A program made the translations under genes and the position numbers. Below, piece by piece: positions 42,161-51,213 of a DNA stretch of 51,733 nt. The notes under the pieces were generated by a model. The model was given only the letters and a program-made list of their open reading frames with translations. It had not been told where the DNA came from and did no database searches. How positions within the stretch are numbered: the first letter of the stretch is position 1; the number at the start of each line of letters is the position of its first letter. Source of the stretch: CAYRNY01 sp964425755 (GTDB lineage: Bacteria > Chloroflexota > Anaerolineae > Aggregatilineales > Aggregatilineaceae); the NCBI GenBank assembly GCA_964425755.1, contig CAYRNY010000025.1, forward strand, positions 1 through 51,733, given 5' to 3'.

Positions 42161-43993
42161 ATGTCGAAACGAAAACGATATCGTCCTCCGGTGGACGTTG
42201 ATGTATACCGCGAGCCGTTGTTAGCGATCTTACACGCTGTTGTACAGACTCCCAACCTGGACCAGAAGCGGCTGCTACAAATCTTGAAGGCCCACCCGCG
42301 TGACGGGGCCGGTTTGTTCAACAAGAACGATCTGATTCACGCTTATCGCACGTTGGCGGGCACGGACGGCCTGCCGCCGTTTGATGCAGCTGTGCTTGAG
42401 CGGCTGCGCATGAAGCCGATCCGTACCATGTCAGGCGTTACACCGGTTACCGTGTTGACGAAGCCTTATCCGTGCCCCGGTGAATGTATCTTCTGCCCGA
42501 ACGACGTGCGGATGCCCAAAAGCTATCTTGCCAGCGAACCTGGCGCACAACGCGCCGAACAGAACCACTTTGATCCGTACCTGCAGACTTATTCGCGCCT
42601 GCTGACCATGCGTGAGAACGGGCATCCAACGGCCAAGATCGAACTGATCATCCTGGGCGGGACGTGGTCATTTTACCCTGAAAATTACCAGATCTGGTTT
42701 GTGAAGCGCGTTTTTGACGCCCTGCATGATTTTGGCAAGGGGATCGATCGCAGCGACGAGGTCCGTGCCGCTCTGCGTGAAGCATCCCAACTGGACCCTG
42801 ACAACCCGACACGGGTGAGGATCTCGGGCGTGCAGCTCGACCGGTCCTATAACCAGACGGTGCAGCGCATTTACCGCGAAGAGATGCGGCGCTCGCGCGA
42901 GCATGCAGCCGCGATCGCGCGAGGCGAACGCCCCCGTTCGATCGTGGATGAGCACGCCACCTGGGAGGAGCTGGAAGCCGCACACCACGAAAACGAGCAC
43001 GCGGCGTGCCGGTGTGTCGGGTTGGTGGTCGAAACGCGGCCCGATAACATCCGCGTCGACGAGGTGATTCGCATGCGCCGGCTGGGCGCGACAAAAGTGC
43101 AGATCGGGATTCAATCGCTTGATGATACGATCCTGCGCATGAACCGGCGCGGGCACACTGTCGCGATGACGCGCCGCGCCATACGACTGCTGCGTCAGGC
43201 AGGCTTCAAAATACACGCGCACTGGATGCCAAACCTGTACGGCTCCACCCCGGAAAAGGATATTGAAGATTACCAGCGGTTGTTTGATGATCCCGAAATC
43301 CGCCCCGACGAACTCAAGCTATATCCGTGCTCGCTAATCGAGAGCGCGGAGTTGATGCAGGTTTATGAGCGTGGCGAATGGCGGCCTTACTCCACCGATG
43401 AGTTGCTCGGCGTGTTGCGTGCGTGTTACCAGCATACGCCGGAGTACTGCCGCCTGACGCGTGTCGTGCGCGATATTCCCTCGACGGATATTGTCACCGG
43501 TGACATGAAACCGAACTTCCGGCAGGTGGTTGAACGTGACCTTAAGCGGCGCGGCGTGTACATGCCGGATATTCGCGCGCGCGAGATTCGCGGTGCGCGC
43601 GTCACGCAGGATGACTTGCGACGCGATGAATTGTGGTATGACACCGGCACAGGGCAGGATGTGTTCATCCAGTATATCACTGACGACCGCCGGATCGCGG
43701 GCTTCTTGCGGCTTTCGCTGCCACAGGTTGACCCGATAATCCCCGAACTTGAACACGCCGCCCTGATCCGCGAGGTGCATGTTTACGGTCAGGCGCTCGC
43801 CATTGGGCAGGAACAACCGGGCAAGGCACAGCACAGCGGGTTGGGTACGCAATTGATCGAGCGTGCGGCTGCAATCGCTGCTGAGCACGGTTACCGGCGG
43901 TTGGCAGTGATCTCCGCAGTGGGCACGCGCGGGTATTACCGCAAGCGCGGGTTTGTGGATGGCGAACTGTACCAGTTTCGCGAGCTTTCGTAA
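42161..43993 (+). CDS. elp3: Elp3-family radical SAM / GNAT tRNA uridine-34 modification enzyme
   Basis: 610 aa. Radical SAM domain with C105-x3-C109-x2-C112 (CPGECIFC), GGTWSFYP, VVETRPDNIRVDEVIRMRRLGATKVQIGIQS in pieces across the barrel, and a C-terminal GNAT acetyltransferase domain (HSGLGTQLIERAAAIA, GTRGYYRKRGF). In eukaryotes Elp3 is the catalytic core of Elongator acting on wobble uridine; single-protein bacterial homologues occur in Chloroflexota. I chose the ATG at 42161 over a TTG at 42137. No other Elongator subunit is present, as expected for bacteria. Confidence 0.92.
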   Translation: MSKRKRYRPPVDVDVYREPLLAILHAVVQTPNLDQKRLLQILKAHPRDGAGLFNKNDLIHAYRTLAGTDGLPPFDAAVLERLRMKPIRTMSGVTPVTVLTKPYPCPGECIFCPNDVRMPKSYLASEPGAQRAEQNHFDPYLQTYSRLLTMRENGHPTAKIELIILGGTWSFYPENYQIWFVKRVFDALHDFGKGIDRSDEVRAALREASQLDPDNPTRVRISGVQLDRSYNQTVQRIYREEMRRSREHAAAIARGERPRSIVDEHATWEELEAAHHENEHAACRCVGLVVETRPDNIRVDEVIRMRRLGATKVQIGIQSLDDTILRMNRRGHTVAMTRRAIRLLRQAGFKIHAHWMPNLYGSTPEKDIEDYQRLFDDPEIRPDELKLYPCSLIESAELMQVYERGEWRPYSTDELLGVLRACYQHTPEYCRLTRVVRDIPSTDIVTGDMKPNFRQVVERDLKRRGVYMPDIRAREIRGARVTQDDLRRDELWYDTGTGQDVFIQYITDDRRIAGFLRLSLPQVDPIIPELEHAALIREVHVYGQALAIGQEQPGKAQHSGLGTQLIERAAAIAAEHGYRRLAVISAVGTRGYYRKRGFVDGELYQFRELS

Positions 43994-44080
43994 TGGCGTG
44001 TTACGGCGAGCAACTGCATGACATTGTAGCGCGTATAAGTGGGTAAAGATCAAACAGGCCGGCCCACAGGAAGGGCAAGG

Positions 44081-44938
44081 ATGCCAGAAACGCGCAAGCC
44101 CAAATCACTCGAGGTAGTCGACGAGACGGAAATTGTGCCGGTGCCGGATGGCGATCGCCTGCCAGATGATCCCAAACCGAAAGCCGCAAAGCCCCCGCGC
44201 AAAGCACGCCGCCGCCCGCCCCGACTACAGTTGTCGCCACACCAGGGATGTTGGGGGACGTGCGCGTTTTTTGCCGGGATGTCCGTACTGGTGATGACGC
44301 TGGTTGTGGCGTGTATGGCACTGGTGATGACGGTTGAGCTGGCACGCTTCATGCGCGATCCGTTGGACAATTTCCTCGCGGTGTTTGGGTTTGATCCGGA
44401 TGCCGAACCGGTCACAGTGGACAGCACCACGATCGTGTTGGGAATCCGGGAAATGTCCGTGTTGCAAACTGCGACGGGTGACATCCTGATCAGCAAGACG
44501 GTGGTCGATACCGGGGCCGCGCCCGATGCCGAGATCACCGTGAACTTCATCGGGCGCGTTACGGCTGGCATCGATCTCGCGTTGGTTACTGAGAACAGCA
44601 TTCGCACGAACGACGATGGAAGCCTGACCGTGATCCTGCCGCCCGCACAATTGACCGGGTGTTACCTGGGCAAGCCGGATATCCAGTATCGATATTGCGC
44701 GGACATTCCGCTGATTCAGGACTGTGGTAAGATTGTCGAACGCCTGCAAGAAGAAGCTTACGATCGCGGGATCGTGGAATTACGCGAAACGGCTTACGAA
44801 ATGAACCTGCTGGAAACAGCCTACGAAGAAGCCGAATCGCGCATTTACGATTTGCTCAGAAACCTGGGCTATGCGCAGGTGGCCTTTGAGCGCAGCGATG
44901 ACGTCCTGCCGCCCAGCCCAACATGCTTTGGCGAGTAG
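44081..44938 (+). CDS. DUF4230 membrane-anchored protein
   Basis: 285 aa. A basic, Pro-rich cytoplasmic N-terminus (about 1-55) with KAAKPPRKARRRPP, one membrane helix near 65-95, and an extracytoplasmic DUF4230 domain: VLGIREMSVLQTATGDIL, a GRVTAGIDLALV strand, LPPAQLTGCYL, and a long C-terminal amphipathic helix region (ETAYEEAESRIYDLLRNLGY). Function unknown. ATG at 44081 with AGGAAGGG upstream; an in-frame GTG at 44039 is less likely. It follows elp3 on the same strand. Confidence 0.82.
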   Translation: MPETRKPKSLEVVDETEIVPVPDGDRLPDDPKPKAAKPPRKARRRPPRLQLSPHQGCWGTCAFFAGMSVLVMTLVVACMALVMTVELARFMRDPLDNFLAVFGFDPDAEPVTVDSTTIVLGIREMSVLQTATGDILISKTVVDTGAAPDAEITVNFIGRVTAGIDLALVTENSIRTNDDGSLTVILPPAQLTGCYLGKPDIQYRYCADIPLIQDCGKIVERLQEEAYDRGIVELRETAYEMNLLETAYEEAESRIYDLLRNLGYAQVAFERSDDVLPPSPTCFGE

Positions 44939-44948
44939 AGGCCTGCCG

Positions 44949-45770
44949 CTAGAAGCGCGCATTCCACGCGTCAGTTGCGTACTGCCCGGCGCGCAGTTCT
45001 TCCGCGCGCGTTTGCTCCGCTGGCGTCAGCGTAGCAGCATGCTCCAGATGGAGATCGAACGTTTCGCAGAAGCCGTCGATCATGGCATTGGTGGCTTGCT
45101 GCCACGTGATCGCACGCCCCAGCACATCTTCGAGTGTCGCCGCACGCTCGCGCACCCGCTCGCGAAGGTGTTCGCGTGTTTGATCGCTCTCAAATGCCAG
45201 CGCGTCTAGGATGCGCGTGATGTCACCGGTCAGTGGAAGCGTGCCGTGTTGCAGCACTGTGCCGAATTTGCGCACCTGTGCGCTGCCCACGAGTTTCTTT
45301 CGGTTGACGGTGATCTCGTAGTGACTGGGTACTTCAAAGCAAACCGGGCCCTTGGTGTTGGGCTGGCCCTCGGCGCGTTTATCCGCCTGGGGCATCGCCC
45401 CAAGGCGCTCCAGCCCTGCTACGAGCGCGCGACTCAGGCGGCGGTAGCTGGCGACGATATCGCCTTCGACGAGCGGGTGTTCGCGTTTTACGGCGATGCT
45501 GTAGGTCAATTCGTCCGTGTGCAGGATCGCACGTCCGCCGGTCATACGGCGCACGATGTTCCACCCGCGTGCCGCGATCCGCTGGCGATCGATATCCGCG
45601 ATCTTTTGGGTGTAACCTAGCGAGAGGCATGGCGGCTGCCAGGCGTAAAAACGTAGCGTGGGGGGAACACGTTCATCTGCGACAGCTTCCATAATCGCCT
45701 GGTCGATCGCCATATTCATCGGGCCATCTTGCGCGGGCATAACCAGCAAACGCCACGTGGTATCGTTCAT
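44949..45770 (-). CDS. LipM-like octanoyltransferase / lipoate-protein ligase family
   Basis: 273 aa of the BPL/LplA/LipB fold. NMAIDQAIMEAV, LRFYAWQPPCLSLGYTQ, VRRMTGGRAILHTDELTYS (lipoyl-site RRxxGG), then GPVCFEVPSHYEI with C144 and KKLVGSAQ with K158/K159. The Cys in this position is the acyl-thioester residue of LipM-type octanoyltransferases and is not used by LplA, so de novo octanoyl transfer is favoured over ligation. The ATG at 45770 has AGGA seven bases upstream. No lipA or target enzyme gene is adjacent. Confidence 0.82.
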   Translation of the reverse strand: MNDTTWRLLVMPAQDGPMNMAIDQAIMEAVADERVPPTLRFYAWQPPCLSLGYTQKIADIDRQRIAARGWNIVRRMTGGRAILHTDELTYSIAVKREHPLVEGDIVASYRRLSRALVAGLERLGAMPQADKRAEGQPNTKGPVCFEVPSHYEITVNRKKLVGSAQVRKFGTVLQHGTLPLTGDITRILDALAFESDQTREHLRERVRERAATLEDVLGRAITWQQATNAMIDGFCETFDLHLEHAATLTPAEQTRAEELRAGQYATDAWNARF

Positions 45771-45837
45771 CAGCAGTTCCTGACTCCTGTAGCGATTGAA
45801 TCGGTCAAACGTTGCCAAGCAAGCGGATTGTAACACA

Positions 45838-45866
45838 TTGAGGCTGAACCGGTTTAACGCTACAAT
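45838..45866 (+). promoter_or_regulatory. Sigma-70 promoter of the LCP gene
   Basis: TTGAGG, 17-bp spacer, TACAAT at 45861-45866. Start near 45873, about 27 bases before the ATG. Confidence 0.65.
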
Positions 45867-45899
45867 ACAGATCGAGCCGTTCATGTGTGGAGTCTTTTT

Positions 45900-47219
45900 A
45901 TGACGCCAGAAGATAACACAGTTCCAACACAGCCGCATCAGGACCCAGATCAGTTGCCGGACAATCCAGGGACTCCACGCTATGTTGCGCCGCGACCCGC
46001 GCCCCTTTCAGGGCACTGGTACAGTTTTCCTGGGCAGCAACAAAGACCCTCGTCGCAGGCTGAGCCGCCTGTCATGCCGCTGCCAAGCGTGCGTGGGCGT
46101 CCCAAGACGGCGCGCGAACGGGTCCGGCAGCGTAAAGTGCGCCGTGAACTTGGTGCGCCTGACGATTGGGCGTGGGTGATCATCGCGGCGGCGTTGTTGG
46201 GCACGACTGTGTTGATGAGCATGATCGTGTTCTTTTTGCTGCAGGCTACGCGTGGCATTTCCGGCACGGTAGCGACAGCTGGGCCACCGCTTGAGCCTAC
46301 ATCGGTATTGTACGGTCCCGGCGGCATCCTGGAAGGCGTCGTCAGTAGCGATTCCGCCGGGGGGCTGTTAGGTGACGGTGAAAGCATGGTCATCGAACCC
46401 TGGGATGGCAAGGAGCGCTTCACTGTGTTGGTGATGGGGATGGACGTGCGCCCTGGCGAATTCGGCTCGTCAATCCGTACCGATACAATGATCTTGATCA
46501 GCCTCGATCCGCAGACGGATCGTGTCGGCATTCTGAGTATTCCGCGCGATCTATATGTTGAGATACCCGGATACGGACTGCAGCGGATCAATTATGCGTA
46601 CCAGGCTGGCGAGCTTGAAGGGCCGGGCGGCGGGCCACGGCTCGCTATGCAGACGGTGCAATATAATTTCGGTATCCGTGTCAATGAGTACGTAATGGTC
46701 AATTTTGAAACCTTTATCAGGGTGATCGATTTGATCGGGGGGATTCACATCAATGTGCCGTATGCCATCAACGATCCGACGTATCCGGATATGAACTACG
46801 GCTACGAGCCGTTTTACATAGAGGCGGGTTGGCAACAGCTCGATGGCGAGACCGCGCTGAAGTATGCACGCAGCCGCCACTCGTCCGACGACATTGACCG
46901 TAACAAGCGCCAGCAGCAGGTGTTGTATGCCATACGTGATAAGGTGCTGACCGCGAACAAGATTCCCGAACTGGCACCGAGGGCGTTTAGTATTTGGGCC
47001 GAACTTCAGGACGGGATTAAGACGGGGTTGTCGTTGGATCAGATCCTGCAACTTGCCTGGTGGGTCAAAGATATTCCGTCGGAGAATTACAATAATGCGG
47101 TCGTCGGCTGGGAATACGTGATCCCCTGGCGCTATCAGGGCATGGACATTTTGATCCCGGACCGGGACAAGATCGGGCCGTTGATGGTCGACGTGTTCGG
47201 TTCGAATTACAACCAGTAA
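45900..47219 (+). CDS. LytR-CpsA-Psr (LCP) family glycopolymer ligase
   Basis: 439 aa. A disordered Pro-rich, basic cytoplasmic N-terminus (about 1-90), one membrane helix near 95-120, and an outside LCP domain: VLVMGMDVRPGEFGSSIRTD, ILSIPRDLYVEIPGYGLQRI with the key Arg, VNFETFIRVIDLIGGI, and LDGETALKYARSRHSSDDIDR. LCP proteins move glycopolymers from undecaprenyl-PP carriers to the cell wall, fitting the WecA-type enzyme and glycosyltransferases here. ATG at 45900 with GGAG nine bases upstream, own promoter, own terminator. Confidence 0.92.
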   Translation: MTPEDNTVPTQPHQDPDQLPDNPGTPRYVAPRPAPLSGHWYSFPGQQQRPSSQAEPPVMPLPSVRGRPKTARERVRQRKVRRELGAPDDWAWVIIAAALLGTTVLMSMIVFFLLQATRGISGTVATAGPPLEPTSVLYGPGGILEGVVSSDSAGGLLGDGESMVIEPWDGKERFTVLVMGMDVRPGEFGSSIRTDTMILISLDPQTDRVGILSIPRDLYVEIPGYGLQRINYAYQAGELEGPGGGPRLAMQTVQYNFGIRVNEYVMVNFETFIRVIDLIGGIHINVPYAINDPTYPDMNYGYEPFYIEAGWQQLDGETALKYARSRHSSDDIDRNKRQQQVLYAIRDKVLTANKIPELAPRAFSIWAELQDGIKTGLSLDQILQLAWWVKDIPSENYNNAVVGWEYVIPWRYQGMDILIPDRDKIGPLMVDVFGSNYNQ

Positions 47220-47245
47220 CCAAGCGCACGATGTGTGCAATTTCT

Positions 47246-47271
47246 TGAGGGAGCGACGTCTCCCTCATTTT
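47246..47271 (+). terminator. Intrinsic terminator after the LCP gene
   Basis: TGAGGGAG (47246-47253) pairs with CTCCCTCA (47260-47267) around CGACGT, followed by TTTT. Confidence 0.82.
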
Positions 47272-47341
47272 GTGTACGCTGTGGCATTATAAGTTGCGTG
47301 TGGCAGGCGCAAACCAACCAGATCAGGAGTGAGCAACTTTC

Positions 47342-49279
47342 ATGAAATCAATAGAACGCATCATTGATGCATTGCGCAAGAACGAGCGCGAGCTTTCCAC
47401 CCCGTATTATGTGCCGGGTTTATGGGCCGATCACGAAACGTCCGAGCCGGTCGAGGTGAATCCGTACCGGTTCTATGCGGATAAGCTGGAATCGATTGTA
47501 CGGATGCCGCAAGAACCGTTATTCGGCGGGGGTGGTGGGGGCGAATGGACGCGCTATGCCATAATCTACAACCTGTTCCCACGTGTAACGGCGGCATACG
47601 ATCACGGTCATGATGATGACTTGGCAATCGAACCGTCGCCAGACGGCTGGCGCGATACCGGCACGCTGCTGAAATGCATCGCGTTGCTGCCTTACATCAA
47701 AAACCTTGGCCTGAACACGGTCTACTTGCTGCCGATCACGACAGTAGGGCAGGACGGCAAGAAGGGCACGCTTGGCTCACCGTATGGAATACGCAACCCC
47801 TACCGGCTTGATCATAACCTGGCCGAACCCGCGCTTGACCTGGATGTCGATGCGTTGTTCGCGGGCTTCGTGGATGCCGCACACCATCTAGGGCTGCGGG
47901 TTGTGATGGAGTTTGTGCTGCGCACATCCTCGAAAGACGGCGACTGGGTGGGGGAACATCCGGAGTGGTTTTACTGGATTCGCGAGGATGTGCCGGATCG
48001 CGAGGTGGGCAGTGATGACCCGCATGCCTACGGCAATCCCATTTTCCCACCTGAGGATCTCGCTGTCTTGAAGGATATGGTCTTTCGTGGCGATTTTTCG
48101 GAGCTGGTGCCCCCGCCGCAGGAATACCAGGACCTGTTCACCGAGCCGCCGCGTGCCGACCAGGTGCATATGGAAAACGGGCGCTGGATCGGCGTGCTCG
48201 ATGACGGGACGCGCGTTCGTATCCCCGGCGCATTCGCTGACTGGCCGCCGGACGACAACCAACCGCCATGGACAGATGTTACCTATTTGCGCATGTACGA
48301 TCATCCCGATTTCAACTATATCGCGTACAATACGATCCGGATGTACGACGAACGGCTTGCACAACCGGAGAACGCTGTCAGCGACCTTTGGGATACGATT
48401 GTCGGCGTTATCCCGCATTACCAGAATGAATTTGGCATTGACGGGGTGATGATGGACATGGGGCACGCCTTACCCATGCCGCTAAAGCAGCGCATCGTGA
48501 GCAAAGCGCGGGAAATTAACCCCGATTTCGCGTTCTGGGATGAGAACTTCTTGATCACCCAGAAGAGTGTCGATGAAGGGTACAACGCGGTGTTGGGTTA
48601 CATGGTGTTTGACTTCCATTTGCCCGAGAAGCTGGAAGAGTTCTTGCATCGCCTGTCCAATGAGCGTTTACCGCTGCCGTTTTTTGCCACGCCCGAAACG
48701 CACAACACGCCGCGCGCTGCGAGCCGTCCCTTCGCTCTGCAATACGTACATTATGCCCTTATCTTGAGCGTGATGGTGCCCGGGCTGCCTTTCATCCATA
48801 GCGGGTTGGAGTTTATGGAGACCAAGCCCATTAATACCGGCCTGGGCTTCAGCGACGAGATGATCGCCGCGAATCCATCTGAGACGCTGCCGCTGTTCAG
48901 CCAATGGGCATTTGACTGGACGCGCCCCGACAACCTGGTAGGGTCGATCCAGTATGCCCTGAAGATTCGCAAGAAATACCAGCGGCTGCTGTCAAGCCCC
49001 GATCCGGACACCTTCGTGATGGGCTACAGCGATAACCCGCATTTCATCACGTTTGCGCGCGTTGACGCTGAGCAGGCTTTGATCGTCGCGGCAAGCACGA
49101 GTTTGGGCACAATCGAACAGGGCCGAGCCTACGTCCCGCTGTGTGACTGCGAGCTTCTCCCGGTGTGGGGAGCCGATGTCGCGCATCTTGGGCGTGGCAC
49201 CATTACCGTCGAAACGGAACTGGGACACGGGCATGTGCTTGTGCTGGAAGCTGGTCCAGATTTTCCCGCGTTCAAGTGA
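47342..49279 (+). CDS. GH13-like (alpha-amylase superfamily) protein with altered active site
   Basis: 645 aa with a (beta/alpha)8 barrel of the alpha-amylase superfamily. NTVYLLPITTVGQD and GSPYGIRNPYRLD correspond to region I, VMMDMGH (369-375) to region II with nucleophile D372, FWDENF with acid/base E401 to region III, and THNTPR with H454-N455 to region IV. The invariant Arg two residues before the nucleophile is Met370, and the region IV Asp is Asn455. A C-terminal beta domain begins near 545. It may be a transglycosylase variant, a binding protein or a hydrolase with changed chemistry. No signal peptide. A leaderless-looking AGGAG lies 13 bases before the ATG. Confidence 0.8.
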   Translation: MKSIERIIDALRKNERELSTPYYVPGLWADHETSEPVEVNPYRFYADKLESIVRMPQEPLFGGGGGGEWTRYAIIYNLFPRVTAAYDHGHDDDLAIEPSPDGWRDTGTLLKCIALLPYIKNLGLNTVYLLPITTVGQDGKKGTLGSPYGIRNPYRLDHNLAEPALDLDVDALFAGFVDAAHHLGLRVVMEFVLRTSSKDGDWVGEHPEWFYWIREDVPDREVGSDDPHAYGNPIFPPEDLAVLKDMVFRGDFSELVPPPQEYQDLFTEPPRADQVHMENGRWIGVLDDGTRVRIPGAFADWPPDDNQPPWTDVTYLRMYDHPDFNYIAYNTIRMYDERLAQPENAVSDLWDTIVGVIPHYQNEFGIDGVMMDMGHALPMPLKQRIVSKAREINPDFAFWDENFLITQKSVDEGYNAVLGYMVFDFHLPEKLEEFLHRLSNERLPLPFFATPETHNTPRAASRPFALQYVHYALILSVMVPGLPFIHSGLEFMETKPINTGLGFSDEMIAANPSETLPLFSQWAFDWTRPDNLVGSIQYALKIRKKYQRLLSSPDPDTFVMGYSDNPHFITFARVDAEQALIVAASTSLGTIEQGRAYVPLCDCELLPVWGADVAHLGRGTITVETELGHGHVLVLEAGPDFPAFK

Positions 49280-49324
49280 AATGTGCTCGTGCGTTCGCTC
49301 GCATGATTCACATTTGATGGGCCG

Positions 49325-49357
49325 ACGACCTCGCCTTGCCCGGCGGGGTCGTGTTTT
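49325..49357 (+). terminator. Intrinsic terminator after the GH13-like gene
   Basis: An 11-bp stem (49325-49335 with 49342-49352, one T-G wobble) and 6-base loop, followed by GTTTT. It lies in the gap between this gene and the convergent kinase gene. Confidence 0.82.
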
Positions 49358-49364
49358 GCGCGGA

Positions 49365-50420
49365 TTACGCGAGAAGGATCACCAGCACAAGGATGATAAT
49401 CGCGGTAGCAGCGAGCACGGTCATGACGAGTTGAGATTGCACGTGCGGCAGCATATCCTTGCCGGCGGTGGAGTCACCTCCCGCGACGCGGGCGCGTTCG
49501 AATTGCCGGATCTCTGCTGCGCGTTTCTTCTTTTCTTTTTCCAGATCGTCGCGCGTGAAGGTCACGGTCTCATAAGGGTCGGAGTCAACGTCACCTTCCA
49601 GGCTGGCTAGCATGTCGCGCACACTCTTGAAGCGCTGGTCAGGCTCTTTGTGAAGCGCGGCCATGATCGTATTTTCTACACGCGGATCGATTCCGACGTT
49701 GGTTTCACCGGGTGGGTGGGGGGTGGCTTTGAGCTGCAATTGCGCGATCTCACTGAATGTCGCAGCCTTGAAGGGGACATCTCCGGTGACGATTTCGTAC
49801 AGCAAGATGCCCAGGGCGTATATATCGCTTTGCGGTGTCACCAGGGTGCGGACGGTGATTTGTTCTGGAGCCAGATAGACCGGGGATGCAGCACCTCCAC
49901 GACCGGAAGGGTGCTCGCGGAAGCACGGGATGTTGAAATCGGTCAGTATCGGGCGCTGTGTGCGGTCCAGCAGGACATTATCCGGCTTGATGTTGCCGTG
50001 CAACACGTTCTGGTCATGGGCATAAGCGACGGCACTGGCGATCTGCCGAAACAACCGCAGGGCGTCGTGCCGGGCGAACCCTTTGGGGTGCAGGGAGACT
50101 TCGTCACGCAGCGTGGTTCCCGCGATTAACTCCATCACGAGATAATACGAATCGCCGGCGATCCCCGCATCCAGCACGCGCGTGATGTTTGGATGCTTCA
50201 GGTTGATAATGTCGCGGGTCTGTTGTTTGAAGACAGGGGTCAGGCTTTCGGTTCGCGTGATGTCCGGGTGGAAGACTTTGACCGCTACGTCGCGCCTGTA
50301 ATCAGGGTGCGTGGCCCGGTAGACTTCGGCGTTTTCGCCTTTGCCCAACATGCCACGAATCGTGAATTCACCCAGCCGTTCGCCGGGCGCAAGGCGCGAA
50401 GGGGATGAACGTCCGGCCAT
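49365..50420 (-). CDS. Membrane-anchored Ser/Thr kinase-like protein, probable pseudokinase
   Basis: 351 aa. Kinase fold with Gly-rich loop GKGENAEV (26-33), VAVK Lys48, an intact YLAPE (APE 184-186) and the SDIYALG aspartate (199). The catalytic loop reads HGNIKPDN (141-148), so the HRD Asp is Asn143 and the Arg is Gly142; DFG is DFN (161-163). A linker with a charged coiled segment (DLEKEKKKRAAEIRQFERAR) leads to a C-terminal membrane helix (331-350) with nothing beyond it. The ATG at 50420 has GGAGG 12 bases upstream. It is downstream of adk on the same strand. Signalling by binding rather than catalysis is likely, though not proven. Confidence 0.87.
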   Translation of the reverse strand: MAGRSSPSRLAPGERLGEFTIRGMLGKGENAEVYRATHPDYRRDVAVKVFHPDITRTESLTPVFKQQTRDIINLKHPNITRVLDAGIAGDSYYLVMELIAGTTLRDEVSLHPKGFARHDALRLFRQIASAVAYAHDQNVLHGNIKPDNVLLDRTQRPILTDFNIPCFREHPSGRGGAASPVYLAPEQITVRTLVTPQSDIYALGILLYEIVTGDVPFKAATFSEIAQLQLKATPHPPGETNVGIDPRVENTIMAALHKEPDQRFKSVRDMLASLEGDVDSDPYETVTFTRDDLEKEKKKRAAEIRQFERARVAGGDSTAGKDMLPHVQSQLVMTVLAATAIIILVLVILLA

Positions 50421-50466
50421 AGCTCGCGATTGCCTCCGTTTTCTCCGATGCAATGTGACAAAGCGT

Positions 50467-50499
50467 GCGTGGAAGAGCACGGGAATGCACCTTCCACGC
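50467..50499 (-). repeat. Stem-loop downstream of adk
   Basis: GCGTGGAAG and CTTCCACGC form a perfect 9-bp stem with a 15-base loop between adk and the kinase-like gene. There is only a short T-tract (CTTT) after it on the minus strand, so it may be a partial terminator. Confidence 0.45.
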
Positions 50500-50509
50500 G
50501 TGGTGTGGA

Positions 50510-51088
50510 TTATGGCATCGCCTGTTTGATCAACGTGCGGACATCGTCGTAGATCGCTTCGATCGAGCGAGTAGCATCCACTGTCTTGACGAGTCCGGGG
50601 TGTGACGTGTAGTGAGGCATGACGCTGGCTTCGACCACCGCATGGTCTTGCAGGCGCTTTTCAATTACTTCCGGAGTATCGTCGGGGCGTCCTTCTGCGC
50701 GATTCATCAGGCGCTCACGCGACACTTCAAGCGGCAGTTCGAAGTGGATCACCATCGCCAGTTGGCTGCCCATTTCCGCTAACAACTTATCCAGGGCTTC
50801 GGCCTGGGCCCCTGTGCGTGGAAAGCCATCGAAGATCGCTCCCTTTGCGCAATCAGGCTCTTGCAGGCGTTCGCGCACCATACCGATCGTGATATCATCG
50901 GGCACGAGTTCGCCTTTGTCCATGTACACTCTAGCTCTTAGCCCCAGCGGTGTTTCTTCTGATAGGTGTATGCGGAACAGCTCACCAGTGGAAATTTGCG
51001 CCAGTTCGAATTCTTCCACTGCGATCTTGGCCTGGGTTCCTTTGCCACAGCCCGGCGGGCCGAAAAAGACGATAAATGTTTGGTTCAT
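50510..51088 (-). CDS. adk: Adenylate kinase
   Basis: ATP + AMP to 2 ADP. 192 aa, the short form without a zinc-finger LID. P-loop GPPGCGKGT (10-18), AMP-site STGELFR, and DGFPRTGAQAEAL. GAGGG precedes the ATG. Secretion (secY) and map genes that often flank adk are absent. The Lid segment MNRAEGRPDDTPEVIEKRL is of the short type. Confidence 0.95.
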   Translation of the reverse strand: MNQTFIVFFGPPGCGKGTQAKIAVEEFELAQISTGELFRIHLSEETPLGLRARVYMDKGELVPDDITIGMVRERLQEPDCAKGAIFDGFPRTGAQAEALDKLLAEMGSQLAMVIHFELPLEVSRERLMNRAEGRPDDTPEVIEKRLQDHAVVEASVMPHYTSHPGLVKTVDATRSIEAIYDDVRTLIKQAMP

Positions 51089-51213
51089 CGGTGTCCCTCA
51101 TCGTGATGCGTGCAAAAGCAGTGCACAGTATTGCGTGCGCATTGTACCCAAGTACGCTAGCTTGGGCCAAGTGCAAATGCTCACTTGCTCAGCCCGGTTC
51201 ACCGGCGGGACGC

